Assembly (NCBI GenBank): GCA_030039095.1
Contig: JASHQP010000263.1
Span: forward strand, 1-8,211
Direction: 5' to 3'
Source: Streptosporangiaceae bacterium
GTDB lineage: Bacteria > Actinomycetota > Actinomycetes > Streptosporangiales > Streptosporangiaceae
DNA: 8,211 nucleotides
Position 1 is the stretch's first letter; every line of letters begins with the position of its first letter. Of the stretch, positions 1-6,085 are shown one piece after another. The notes below the pieces were generated by a model that saw nothing but the letters and a program-made list of their open reading frames with translations, had not been told where the DNA came from and ran no database searches. A program made the translations under genes and the position numbers.

Positions 1-525
1 GCGGCCGAGCAGCCGCCAGCCGCCGGGCGAGGTGCCCGGGTACACGGCGGCGAGGCCCCCGGCGATCGCGACCGAGCCCGCGGGGACCCGCAGCCTCGGC
101 TCGGACAGGCGCGGCACCGACGCCAGCACCGGGTCCAGCCCGGTCAGGTAGCCGAAGCCGGGCGAGAACCCGAGCCACCCCACGGTGTACTCACCCGCCG
201 TGTGCCTGGCCACGACCTCGCCGGGAGACAGCCCGGTCAGCTGGGCCACCTCACCCAGGTCGGGGCCGTCGTAGACCACCGCGATCTCGGCCAGCGCCCC
301 CTCGCCCGGGCGGCCCGGCGGGAGCGGCAGCTCCAGCAGCGCTGCGGCCAGCTCGCCCACCTCGTTGCTGCCCGGCTCGATCGTCACCAGGACGGTCCGG
401 GCCCCTGGCACGACGTCAACCACGCCCGCGACGCGTTCCGTCAGGATGGCCACAGCGAGTCTGGCGGCCACGTCCTCCGCCTCGAGCAGCAGTGCGGCGT
501 CGCCCGCCGGGCGCCAGCGCCTCAC
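1..525 (-). CDS. pxpB: 5-oxoprolinase subunit B (PxpB/KipI family), C-terminus cut by window edge
   Basis: This is one subunit of the cytoplasmic ATP-dependent 5-oxoprolinase PxpABC, which hydrolyses 5-oxoproline to glutamate; older annotations say allophanate hydrolase subunit 1 or KipI. I translated it from the reverse strand. It begins MRRWRPAGDAALLLE, matching the RPAGD-ALL opening of the family. It carries GFSPGFGYL at residues 119-127, PAGSVAIA at 148-155 and YPGTSPGGWRLLGR at 162-175, which are hallmarks of the family's C-terminal cyclophilin-like domain. 175 codons are visible; family members are usually a little over 200 residues, so only the last few dozen are missing. The GTG start (525-523) overlaps the pxpA TGA in GTGA and has only a weak Shine-Dalgarno, suggesting translational coupling. 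pxpC should follow to the left. Function is inferred from family motifs; the family call is firm. Confidence 0.93.
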   Translation of the reverse strand, partial: MRRWRPAGDAALLLEAEDVAARLAVAILTERVAGVVDVVPGARTVLVTIEPGSNEVGELAAALLELPLPPGRPGEGALAEIAVVYDGPDLGEVAQLTGLSPGEVVARHTAGEYTVGWLGFSPGFGYLTGLDPVLASVPRLSEPRLRVPAGSVAIAGGLAAVYPGTSPGGWRLLGR

Positions 526-1292
526 GCGAACGGCGCCACTTTCACCCCGGCGCGTTCCAGCGCCTGCCTGACCGCGGTGGCCAGCGCCACGGCCCCGGGG
601 GTGTCACCGTGCACGCACACCGAGCGGAACGTCGCCGGGACCTGCTGGCCGTCCACCGACTCCAGCACGTGCCCGGTGGCCATTGTGGCCACGCGCGCCG
701 CTACCGCGGCGCGGTCGGTGATCACGGCGCCGGGCTGGCCACGGGGGACCAGGGAGCCGTCGGCGCGGTACGCCCGGTCGGCGAATGCCTCGGCGACCAC
801 GGTGAGCCCCGCCTCGGCGGCCACCCGGCCGGTTTCGCTGCCGGGCAGGGTGAGCAACGGCAGCCGTGCGTCGTAGGCGCCGATCGCCGCGACCACCGCC
901 GCCGCCTGGACCGCGTCCCTGACGCACCGGTTGTACAAGGCGCCGTGCGGCTTCACATAGCTGACCCGGCCGCCCTCGGCCCTGGCGATCCCGTCCAGCG
1001 CAGCGATCTGGTACAGCACCTCCGCGGTCAGCTCGTCCGGCGGCACGTCCATCTCCCTGCGGCCGAAGCCGGCCAGGTCGCGGTAGGAGACCTGGGCGCC
1101 GATGGTCACTCCCCGGGCGATCGCGCCCGCGCAGGCACGCCGGATCGTCAGCGGGTCGCCGGCGTGGAACCCGCAGGCGATGTTCGCGCTCGTGACGATC
1201 GCGAGCAGGGCCTCGTCGTCACCGAGCCGCCACGCGCCGAAGCTCTCGCCGAGGTCGGCGTTCAGGTCGATGACGCCGGGCCCGGTCGTCAC
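522..1292 (-). CDS. pxpA: 5-oxoprolinase subunit A (PxpA, LamB/YcsF family)
   Basis: This is the LamB/YcsF-family subunit of 5-oxoprolinase, which works with PxpB and PxpC in the cytoplasm to convert 5-oxoproline to glutamate at the cost of ATP. The 256-residue protein has the usual family length. It shows DLNADLGESFG at residues 9-19, SANIACGFHAGD at 35-46, GFGRREM at 75-81, VKPHGALYN at 113-121 and VHGDTP at 227-232, with conserved Asp, His and Lys residues in the expected order. An open frame continues upstream to about 1460, but that part overlaps the preceding gene and does not look like the family. The GTG at 1292-1290 puts the first motif at residue 9, has AGGGGGGA (1308-1301) eight bases upstream, and overlaps the previous stop in GTGA. 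It is the middle gene of a leftward operon and ends by overlapping pxpB. Confidence 0.95.
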   Translation of the reverse strand: MTTGPGVIDLNADLGESFGAWRLGDDEALLAIVTSANIACGFHAGDPLTIRRACAGAIARGVTIGAQVSYRDLAGFGRREMDVPPDELTAEVLYQIAALDGIARAEGGRVSYVKPHGALYNRCVRDAVQAAAVVAAIGAYDARLPLLTLPGSETGRVAAEAGLTVVAEAFADRAYRADGSLVPRGQPGAVITDRAAVAARVATMATGHVLESVDGQQVPATFRSVCVHGDTPGAVALATAVRQALERAGVKVAPFA

Positions 1293-2542
1293 CCCGCTAG
1301 TCCCCCCTGGGGCCTCCCCGGCTCCTCCGGGGGAAGCTCGTAGAGCGCCGCGGCGATGGCCTTCTCGTCGCTGCCGGCCAGCCGGATCGTGTCCATCAGC
1401 GTGTGCAGCACCGCGTGCCGGTCCTCGCCCAGGTCCAGCAGGCGCTGCGCCGCCTCCCACAGCTCCGGCGGGTCGCCGCGCCAGAGCCGGTCGGCGAGGG
1501 CCAGATGCCGGTCGATGTGCTCTTCGCCCGAGGCCTGGCCGATCGGGCTGTCGTGGTCGGCCTCCAGCAGGATCCGGCGGTGCTCCGGCTTGGCCGGGTC
1601 GAGGGCGCCGAGGTCCGTGCCCCGGTAGCTGCCCTGCAGAACGCCGAACGCGAAGACCCGGCGCGGCAGCGCCTCCAGGTCGGAGTCGGGCAGCAGCCTG
1701 GCCACCAGCCTCGGCTCCAGGCCGAACGAGGCCGGGTCGTGGTAGACCCGGGTGAACGTGCCCATCGAATCGAACACCGCGTCCAGCGTGATGCGGATCG
1801 CCTCGGGATCCCGGCGCTCGCGCGCGCCCGCCCAGCGCACCCAGGCCGCGAGCACGTGCGGCATCGCGTGCTGCTCGGCCGGGGACAGCATCACCTTGCG
1901 CGGCAGCCAGTCCAGCAAGAAGGTCTCGGCCTTCGCCGGGCTCATCCGCAGCGGCCGGCCGAAGTCCTGGTCACAGCCGTAGTCGACGATGTGGTCGGCG
2001 CAGCGGCTGGCGGCCTCACGGTCGGAGAGGTCCTCGGCCTCGTCGGACGCGAGGAACTCGGCCACCAGCATCGCCCTGCGGTCCTTGCGCCAGGTCTGGC
2101 GCCGGGCTGCCCAGGTGCTCCCGGGCGGGTTCGCGGTCCCGCCGGTCCCGGCCCGATCGGAGCGCCCGGTGGACTGGCCCTGCTGACCCGGCTGGGTGGG
2201 CGGGAGCGTGTGCACCCGCGCCCTGATGAACGCGTGGTAGGAGGGGAACGAGCTGCTGACCGGCGGGTCGGCAGCCTGCTCGGTGACCGCGAGCGCCGAC
2301 TCCAGCAGCCGGCGCGCGTGCGGGGCCTGGACCTGAGTGAACGCGGAGGCCGACTGGCTGCAGTAGTCGAGCAGCTTGGCCACCTGCGAGGTCACCCAGC
2401 CGTCGCGCGCCAGCCCGCCGGCGTTGTAGTCGACGACGACCACCAGCGCATGCTGGTCCTGGCCGGCGTAGCTGAACACGCACACGACCTCGTCGCGATC
2501 GCCGTAGGAGTCGGAGTTCAGGTAGCACTCGGCCGCGACCAC
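1289..2542 (-). CDS. Uncharacterised actinobacterial protein, C-terminal part of a gene split by an in-frame TAG
   Basis: I cannot name this protein. It is 417 residues if started at GTG 2542, a start with no visible Shine-Dalgarno. It lies in the same frame as the fragment at 2585-3001, separated by one TAG and 14 sense codons, and the two read as one soluble protein of about 570 residues. The first 60 residues are conserved-looking (YGDRDEVVCVFSY, then HALVVVVDYNAGGLARDGWV). A Pro/Gly/Thr-rich linker lies near residues 110-150, followed by a mainly helical region without a signal peptide or membrane helix. Near the end, an H-x3-LADRLWRGDPPE...RLLDLG-x-DRHAVLH stretch resembles the DUF1841-type pattern; this is a tentative memory-based comparison. 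The TGA overlaps the pxpA start in GTGA, so it is the leading member of the pxp operon. A role connected with 5-oxoproline is only a context inference. Confidence 0.75.
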   Translation of the reverse strand: MVAAECYLNSDSYGDRDEVVCVFSYAGQDQHALVVVVDYNAGGLARDGWVTSQVAKLLDYCSQSASAFTQVQAPHARRLLESALAVTEQAADPPVSSSFPSYHAFIRARVHTLPPTQPGQQGQSTGRSDRAGTGGTANPPGSTWAARRQTWRKDRRAMLVAEFLASDEAEDLSDREAASRCADHIVDYGCDQDFGRPLRMSPAKAETFLLDWLPRKVMLSPAEQHAMPHVLAAWVRWAGARERRDPEAIRITLDAVFDSMGTFTRVYHDPASFGLEPRLVARLLPDSDLEALPRRVFAFGVLQGSYRGTDLGALDPAKPEHRRILLEADHDSPIGQASGEEHIDRHLALADRLWRGDPPELWEAAQRLLDLGEDRHAVLHTLMDTIRLAGSDEKAIAAALYELPPEEPGRPQGGLAG

Positions 2543-2584
2543 GGCACCGACGTGCTCGGCCCACCCGGGCCGGGCGACGCCGCG

Positions 2585-3001
2585 CTACATCAGCGCCAGG
2601 GCCGCCTGCTCGGCGCTGGCGGCCTGGCGCGACGTGCCCAGGCACGCGATGCCAGACAGCAGCGCCAGCGCGGCCGGGCTGCCCTGCTCGGCGGCGTAGG
2701 CGACGAGCCCCTCACCCACGAGTTCCTCGACGCTGGCCCGGCGGCGCCGGGGATGCCGGGCACCGGGGCGGCTGCTGCCCTGCTGGCCCCACCAGGTGCC
2801 GAGCAGCTCGCTCACCATCAGCTCGGCATCCAGCGGGCTGCGGACGGCGAGCAGTTCCCGCGCGGCGCGCAGCATCTCGGCGAACAGCGCATTCGGCGGC
2901 GACGCGGAGCCGACCAGGCCCGGCCTCTGACGCGGCGGGCCGGAATGACCGTGATGCCCCGGCCGGCCCGGCGGATCGGTGCGTCGGCTCGGCGGGTTCA
3001 C
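2585..3001 (-). CDS. Uncharacterised actinobacterial protein, N-terminal part of the same split gene
   Basis: 138 codons from GTG 3001-2999 to TAG 2587-2585. The first 35 residues are Pro/Arg/Gly-rich and probably disordered. The rest is helical: LFAEMLRAARELLAVRSPLD, then ELMVSELLGTWWGQ, then VEELVGEGLVAYAAEQGSP and AALALLSGIACLGT. A Shine-Dalgarno-like GGAAAG (3015-3010) sits eight bases before the GTG. The text after the TAG (RGVARPGWAEHVGAV, then the 417-residue part) continues the same frame and codon style, so I read it as one gene interrupted by a nonsense codon rather than two genes. The amber could be a real mutation, a sequencing error or a genuine split. It is the first gene of the leftward pxp operon. 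I recognise no named domain, and no membrane segment is seen. Confidence 0.7.
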   Translation of the reverse strand: MNPPSRRTDPPGRPGHHGHSGPPRQRPGLVGSASPPNALFAEMLRAARELLAVRSPLDAELMVSELLGTWWGQQGSSRPGARHPRRRRASVEELVGEGLVAYAAEQGSPAALALLSGIACLGTSRQAASAEQAALALM

Positions 3002-3009
3002 AGGGCTAG

Positions 3010-3015
3010 CTTTCC
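3010..3015 (-). promoter_or_regulatory. Ribosome binding site that decides the GTG 3001 start
   Basis: On the minus strand GGAAAG lies eight bases before GTG 3001-2999. It is the only purine-rich match near the start of the split gene and supports initiation here rather than at the internal Met codon in LFAEM. It is moderate in strength. Confidence 0.4.
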
Positions 3016-3361
3016 AGATGCACGCCGCCCGATGCCATGCCCCGGCCCGGCGTGCCGCCCGTTTGTGCCCGTGTCGTCGCCCCTTCCTGCTTCGCCCCGC
3101 GATCCCATACCCTCGCCTCAGCCGACACCGGTCATGGCCACGCGCTCCGGTACCCGGCCCGCGACGGCAGGCTCGGCGCGCAGGCGTCGGTGCCGGGTGG
3201 ACGGTGGGGCGTGGCTGCCTCTATCGTGCCATGGAGCATGCGGTCCGGTTACCAACACGCGACCGTCACGTGGGTCCGCCCGGGGGGAGCGGAAGTCATG
3301 CGGGATCATGCGGACATCGAGGGCCCGGGGCTCCCCGAGCCGCGTGATGGCTGTCGCGCCA

Positions 3362-3449
3362 GCCATCACCGACTTCACCCATGCCACCTTCGCCCATGCC
3401 ACCGCCGACTTCACCCATGCCATTACCGAGATCACGCGAGCCACCGACC
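3362..3449. repeat. Degenerate tandem repeat, units of 21, 15, 21 and 21 bp plus a partial unit
   Basis: Units begin at 3362, 3383, 3398, 3419 and 3440. Units 1 and 3 are nearly identical (gccatcaccgacttcacccat against gccaccgccgacttcacccat written in parts: GCCA, then CGACTTCACCCAT). Unit 2 has lost six bases, and unit 4 is more diverged (GCCATTACCGAG then ATCACGCGA). All unit lengths are multiples of three, so every frame through the block keeps its repeat. The plus frame from ATG 3347 would encode heptad-like AITDFTH / ATFAH / ATADFTH / AITEITR in a 39-codon ORF ending TAA 3464-3466. That ORF has no Shine-Dalgarno. Whether the block is coding, a protein-binding array or neutral repeat is open. 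Confidence 0.7.
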
Positions 3450-3619
3450 TCCTCCTTCCCCCGTAACGGGCCATCCGGGGTGTGTGGTTCGCATCAATCA
3501 ACCAATAACCGAGCATTGAGGACATTGTTGCTCACCGCAGCGCGAGATCAGCGCCAGCCGCGGGCGCCGTGGGATGCCGGCGGGCGGTGTGCCCTGCCGG
3601 CTCCCGCTACTAAGTTGTC

Positions 3620-3671
3620 GCCGCTAGCTCTCTTGTGCGTGCAGATGCCGCTAGCCTTCTTGTGTCCGCAG
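3620..3671. repeat. Two imperfect 25-bp direct repeats, 27 bp apart, upstream of the phosphatase gene
   Basis: Copies lie at 3620-3644 and 3647-3671 and match at 20 of 25 positions by my alignment: shared GCCGCTAGC, then TCTTGTG, then GCAG. Each contains the palindrome GCTAGC (3623-3628 and 3650-3655). The pair ends just before the AGGAAGGAA ribosome binding site at 3677, so it lies where an operator or promoter-overlapping site for the downstream gene would be. A regulatory role is inferred only from position and repetition. Confidence 0.6.
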
Positions 3672-3676
3672 TGAGC

Positions 3677-3685
3677 AGGAAGGAA
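3677..3685 (+). promoter_or_regulatory. Strong Shine-Dalgarno for ATG 3692, not for the phosphatase ORF start
   Basis: AGGAAGGAA is the best ribosome binding site in the spacer and is correctly spaced (about seven bases) for ATG 3692-3694. The first in-frame start of the phosphatase reading frame, GTG 3718, lies more than 30 bases downstream and has no purine-rich site of its own. Translation therefore most likely begins at 3692. Confidence 0.65.
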
Positions 3686-3691
3686 CCGTTC

Positions 3692-3730
3692 ATGGCACGC
3701 GCTCGCACGGGCACGGGGTGTCCCCGGTGA
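3692..3730 (+). CDS. 12-codon leader ORF, or the true N-terminus of the phosphatase
   Basis: ATG 3692 opens a 12-residue ORF, MARARTGTGCPR, ending at TGA 3728-3730. The stop overlaps an in-frame GTG of the phosphatase (3727-3729) in GTGA, the arrangement used elsewhere in the window for coupled genes. The ORF is out of frame with the phosphatase by one base and crosses it at a GGGG run (3715-3718) followed by TG. A single extra G there would fuse the two as MARARTGTG-VSPVSTG. It may be a leader peptide that couples translation, a frameshift site, or the misread beginning of the phosphatase. Confidence 0.4.
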   Translation: MARARTGTGCPR

Positions 3731-5853
3731 GCACAGGGACATCCGTGCCCAAGCCACGCGTGTCCGGCATGGACGTGTCCGATTCCGCGCTGCTGGCGAC
3801 GCTGCTGAGCGAGGCGCCGATCGGGTTCGCTTTCCTGGGCGGGGATCTGCGTTTCCGCAGGGTGAACGAGACGCTGGCCCAGTTGGAGCCCACGGGCGCC
3901 GGGGCCTATATCGGGCGGCTTCCTTCGCAGGTCTGGCCGGGGGGTCTCGGGGCTTCTGCCGAGGCCGCCGCGCGCCGCGCGCTGTCGGCCGGAGAGCCGG
4001 TGGCGGAGCCGGATCTGGCGGTTGGGGCGGGCGAGGACGCGCGGCGCTGGTCGTTCTCGTGGTTCCCCTCACGGGATGCGGACGGGGAGATCACCGGGGT
4101 TGTCCTGATCGCCGCCGATATCACCGAGCGCCGGAACTCGGAGGAGGCGCTGCGCCGCAGCGAGGAGCGGTACCGCTCGCTGGTGCAGGCGGGAGCGCAG
4201 GTCGTGTGGGTGACCACGCCGGCGGGCAAGATCGCGGAGGATTCCCCGGAATGGCGCTCGATCACCGGCCAGACGGTTGGTGAATATCTGGGCAGCGGCT
4301 GGCTCGACGCTATTCACCCGGAGGACCGCGAGCGCGTCGAGCACGAATGGCTGGATTGCGTCGATACCGGCAAGGTTTTCGAGGGCCGCTACCGCGTTCG
4401 CACCAAATCGGGGTCTTATCGGCATTACGACGTTCGCGCCGTCCCCATCGAGCGGGACGGGAAGATCGTCGAGTGGGTGGGCGCCAGCAGCGACGTGACC
4501 GGCCAGCGCGAGGCGGAGGAGATGCGCGGCCGTCTGACCGAGCAGCTTTCGGCGGCGGCACTGCGGACCGTGCGGCTGCAGCAGGCGACCTCCATGCTGG
4601 CCGAGGCGATCACCGTCGAGCAGGTCGTCGAAGTGATGACCGAGGTCGGCCGGTCGGCGATCGGCGCCGAGCGGTCGGCGGTGGCCATGCTCGACCCGGA
4701 GCGGCTGCGGCTGCGCACGGTCAACCCCGCCGGCCTGCCGGACACACCCGGCTCTCCGGCCGGAGAGATGCCGCTCGACCTGCCGAGCGTGATGACCTCG
4801 GCGATCCTGGCCCGCCGGCCGCTCCTGATCGAGAGCCCGGACGCCCTGCGCAAGGCATTCGAAGGCGACGCCAGCGCCGAGTTGTTCCTCGAGCACACGG
4901 ACGAGCGGTCCTGGGTGGGCCTGCCGCTGCTCGCGTCCGGCGCGCCGCTGGGCGCGCTGCGGTTCTCGTTCACCAGGCCGCGGCGGATCGCCGATGAGGA
5001 GCGGGTGTTTCTCGAGGCGCTGGCCGGGCAGTGCGCGCTCGCGCTGGAGCGGGCGTCGATGTTCGAGCGTGAGCACACCACGGCCGAGACCCTGCAGCGG
5101 AGCCTGCTGCCGGACCGGCTGCCGACCGTTCCCGGGATCATCCTGGAGGCCAGTTACCTGCCGGTGACCAGGAACATGGAGATCGGCGGGGACTGGTACG
5201 ACGCGTTCCGGCTCCCGGACGGCAAGCTGGCGGTCGCCGCCGGTGACGTCATGGGCAAGGGGCTCACAGCGGCGGCAGGGATGGGCCGGGTCCGCAACGC
5301 GCTGCGCGCGCTCGCGCTGACCGATCCCCGGCCGGCCGCAGTGCTGGCGGGCCTGGACCGGCTGTTCATCGCCACTGAACTCGAAGAGCAGGTGACCACC
5401 GTCGCTTACCTGGTGCTCGACCCGGCCAGCGGCGAGGGCATGGCGGGCAGCGCCGGCCACCTGCCGCCGCTGCTGCTGTCGACGGATGAGCCGCCCCGGC
5501 TGGACAAGGCGGCGGCGGGCACCCCGCTGGGCTGGGCCAGCCCGCGCCAGCAGTACGGCTTCCGGCTGCCGCCCGGCAACACCGCGGTGCTGTATTCCGA
5601 TGGACTCGTGGAGAATCGCAAGCGCGGCCTGGACGCGGGCCTTGACGAGCTGGTCGCTGTGGCGGCCGAGGCCCCGGCAGCGGCCGTCGAAGATCCCGCG
5701 ATGCTCCTTGATTACCTGGTTGACCGGATGCTGACCGGCTACGAGCAGGACGACGACGTGACCGTGCTCGTGGTGCACAGTCCGCGGCGTGAGCCCGGGG
5801 CCCCGGCCAGGCGGGTCGCGGCGACGGAGGCTGCGAGGAAGGGCAAGGCATGA
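3718..5853 (+). CDS. PAS-PAS-GAF-PP2C (SpoIIE/RsbU-type) serine phosphatase
   Basis: A soluble 711-residue sensor phosphatase. PAS 1 is at about 20-138 (ends AADITERR) and PAS 2 at about 150-262 (begins ERYRSLV, ends SSDVTGQRE). A GAF domain covers about 288-445, followed by the linker AETLQRSLLP typical of RsbU-like proteins. The PP2C catalytic domain at about 455-690 shows GGDWYD (490-495), GDVMGKG (509-515), SAGHLPP (578-584), SDGLVE (627-632) and EQDDDVTVL (676-684). The acidic residues needed for the Mn/Mg centre are all present, so it should be active. This family dephosphorylates STAS anti-sigma-factor antagonists in partner switching. No STAS protein, anti-sigma kinase or alternative sigma factor of that class is in the window, and no RsbW-like kinase domain is fused. 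The start is uncertain: GTG 3718 or 3727, or ATG 3692 if a base is missing. It is followed by rpoD on the same strand. Confidence 0.93.
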   Translation: MSPVSTGTSVPKPRVSGMDVSDSALLATLLSEAPIGFAFLGGDLRFRRVNETLAQLEPTGAGAYIGRLPSQVWPGGLGASAEAAARRALSAGEPVAEPDLAVGAGEDARRWSFSWFPSRDADGEITGVVLIAADITERRNSEEALRRSEERYRSLVQAGAQVVWVTTPAGKIAEDSPEWRSITGQTVGEYLGSGWLDAIHPEDRERVEHEWLDCVDTGKVFEGRYRVRTKSGSYRHYDVRAVPIERDGKIVEWVGASSDVTGQREAEEMRGRLTEQLSAAALRTVRLQQATSMLAEAITVEQVVEVMTEVGRSAIGAERSAVAMLDPERLRLRTVNPAGLPDTPGSPAGEMPLDLPSVMTSAILARRPLLIESPDALRKAFEGDASAELFLEHTDERSWVGLPLLASGAPLGALRFSFTRPRRIADEERVFLEALAGQCALALERASMFEREHTTAETLQRSLLPDRLPTVPGIILEASYLPVTRNMEIGGDWYDAFRLPDGKLAVAAGDVMGKGLTAAAGMGRVRNALRALALTDPRPAAVLAGLDRLFIATELEEQVTTVAYLVLDPASGEGMAGSAGHLPPLLLSTDEPPRLDKAAAGTPLGWASPRQQYGFRLPPGNTAVLYSDGLVENRKRGLDAGLDELVAVAAEAPAAAVEDPAMLLDYLVDRMLTGYEQDDDVTVLVVHSPRREPGAPARRVAATEAARKGKA

Positions 5854-5898
5854 CGGAAGTGGGTACCATACCTGCGCGCGGGGCAGTCGTTTCAGGAG

Positions 5899-5924
5899 GG
5901 AAATCGCGGCCAGCGGTCGCTGTT
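5899..5924 (+). promoter_or_regulatory. Candidate ECF/SigR-type promoter of rpoD
   Basis: GGAAA at 5899-5903 is followed after exactly 18 bases by GTT at 5922-5924. The SigR class in Streptomyces uses GGAAT-N18-GTT, and Streptomyces hrdB is known to have a SigR-dependent second promoter. The match has one mismatch (A for T) in the -35. A motif this short can arise by chance, so the call depends on position upstream of the orthologous gene. Confidence 0.35.
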
Positions 5925-6023
5925 GGACGACCTACCCGCCGGCTCCGCCTATGGTGGTTGTCGGGAGGCAAGCCGGCGTCGGCCGCGGCGGTTCGTGGCA
6001 GGCGTCCGGTTTCCAGCACGGTC

Positions 6024-6050
6024 TTGGGAGCAGGATCCGCGCGGTAAGGT
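6024..6050 (+). promoter_or_regulatory. Weak candidate housekeeping promoter of rpoD
   Basis: TTGGGA (6024-6029) and TAAGGT (6045-6050, fits TANNNT) are separated by 15 bases, shorter than the preferred 17-18. Transcription would start near 6057, just before the ribosome binding site at 6073. TATGGT at 6064-6069 is an alternative -10 without a clear -35. Confidence 0.2.
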
Positions 6051-6072
6051 CCATTTCTCGCCATATGGTTGC

Positions 6073-6080
6073 AGGAGAGG
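6073..6080 (+). promoter_or_regulatory. Strong Shine-Dalgarno for GTG 6086
   Basis: AGGAGAGG is followed five bases later by GTG 6086-6088. It is the best ribosome binding site in the spacer and serves the short leader frame, not the sigma-factor frame that begins 77 bases further on. Confidence 0.6.
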
Positions 6081-6085
6081 TGTCT

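Larger units (their letters stand above)
3002..3691. other. Divergent intergenic region, about 690 bp, without a convincing gene
   Basis: This spacer separates the leftward pxp operon from the rightward phosphatase gene and should hold promoters for both. Several frames are open across it, but none has both a credible start and the strong G/C third-position bias of the neighbouring genes. Between 3002 and 3295 I see nothing recognisable. At 3296-3313 TCATGCGG occurs twice, ten bases apart. A degenerate tandem repeat fills 3362-3449. A relatively AT-rich patch lies at about 3485-3530. Two imperfect 25-bp repeats occupy 3620-3671. I could not find a -35/-10 pair with good spacing for either direction; TAAGTT (3611-3616) is a possible -10 on the plus strand but has no clear partner. 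Confidence 0.6.

Noticed and set aside
1293..1460. N-terminal extension of pxpA to an upstream start
   Set aside because: It would overlap the preceding gene by about 170 bases with a low-complexity Gly/Ala/Arg sequence. The GTG at 1292 has a good ribosome binding site and places the first family motif at residue 9.
3362..3449. CRISPR array
   Set aside because: The units are contiguous and degenerate, with no unique spacers and no cas gene nearby.
1403..3466. 687-codon open frame on the plus strand antisense to the split gene
   Set aside because: It is a GC-rich shadow: the minus strand carries structured, conserved-looking proteins and operon overlaps. The product is Arg/Gly/Ala/Pro-rich without recognisable domains.
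3298..3519. 73-codon ORF with ribosome binding site GGGGGGAG, encoding a His/Cys-rich repeat
   Set aside because: About 41% of codons end in A or T, and the His/Cys repeats follow automatically from the DNA repeat. It is mentioned in the repeat finding but not called as a gene.
3118..3525. 135-codon minus-strand ORF through the divergent spacer
   Set aside because: It has no ribosome binding site, no domain, and repeats that derive from the tandem DNA repeat.
4069..5778. 569-codon open frame antisense to the phosphatase
   Set aside because: The plus strand encodes unmistakable GAF and PP2C motifs. The antisense product is low-complexity and typical of high-GC shadows.
5850..6047. 65-codon ORF overlapping the phosphatase stop in ATGA, with a good Shine-Dalgarno at 5836-5843
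   Set aside because: Only about 57% of codons end in G or C, unlike the neighbours. There is no recognisable domain, and the ORF covers a likely promoter region. The initiation signal is good enough that expression data could reverse this.
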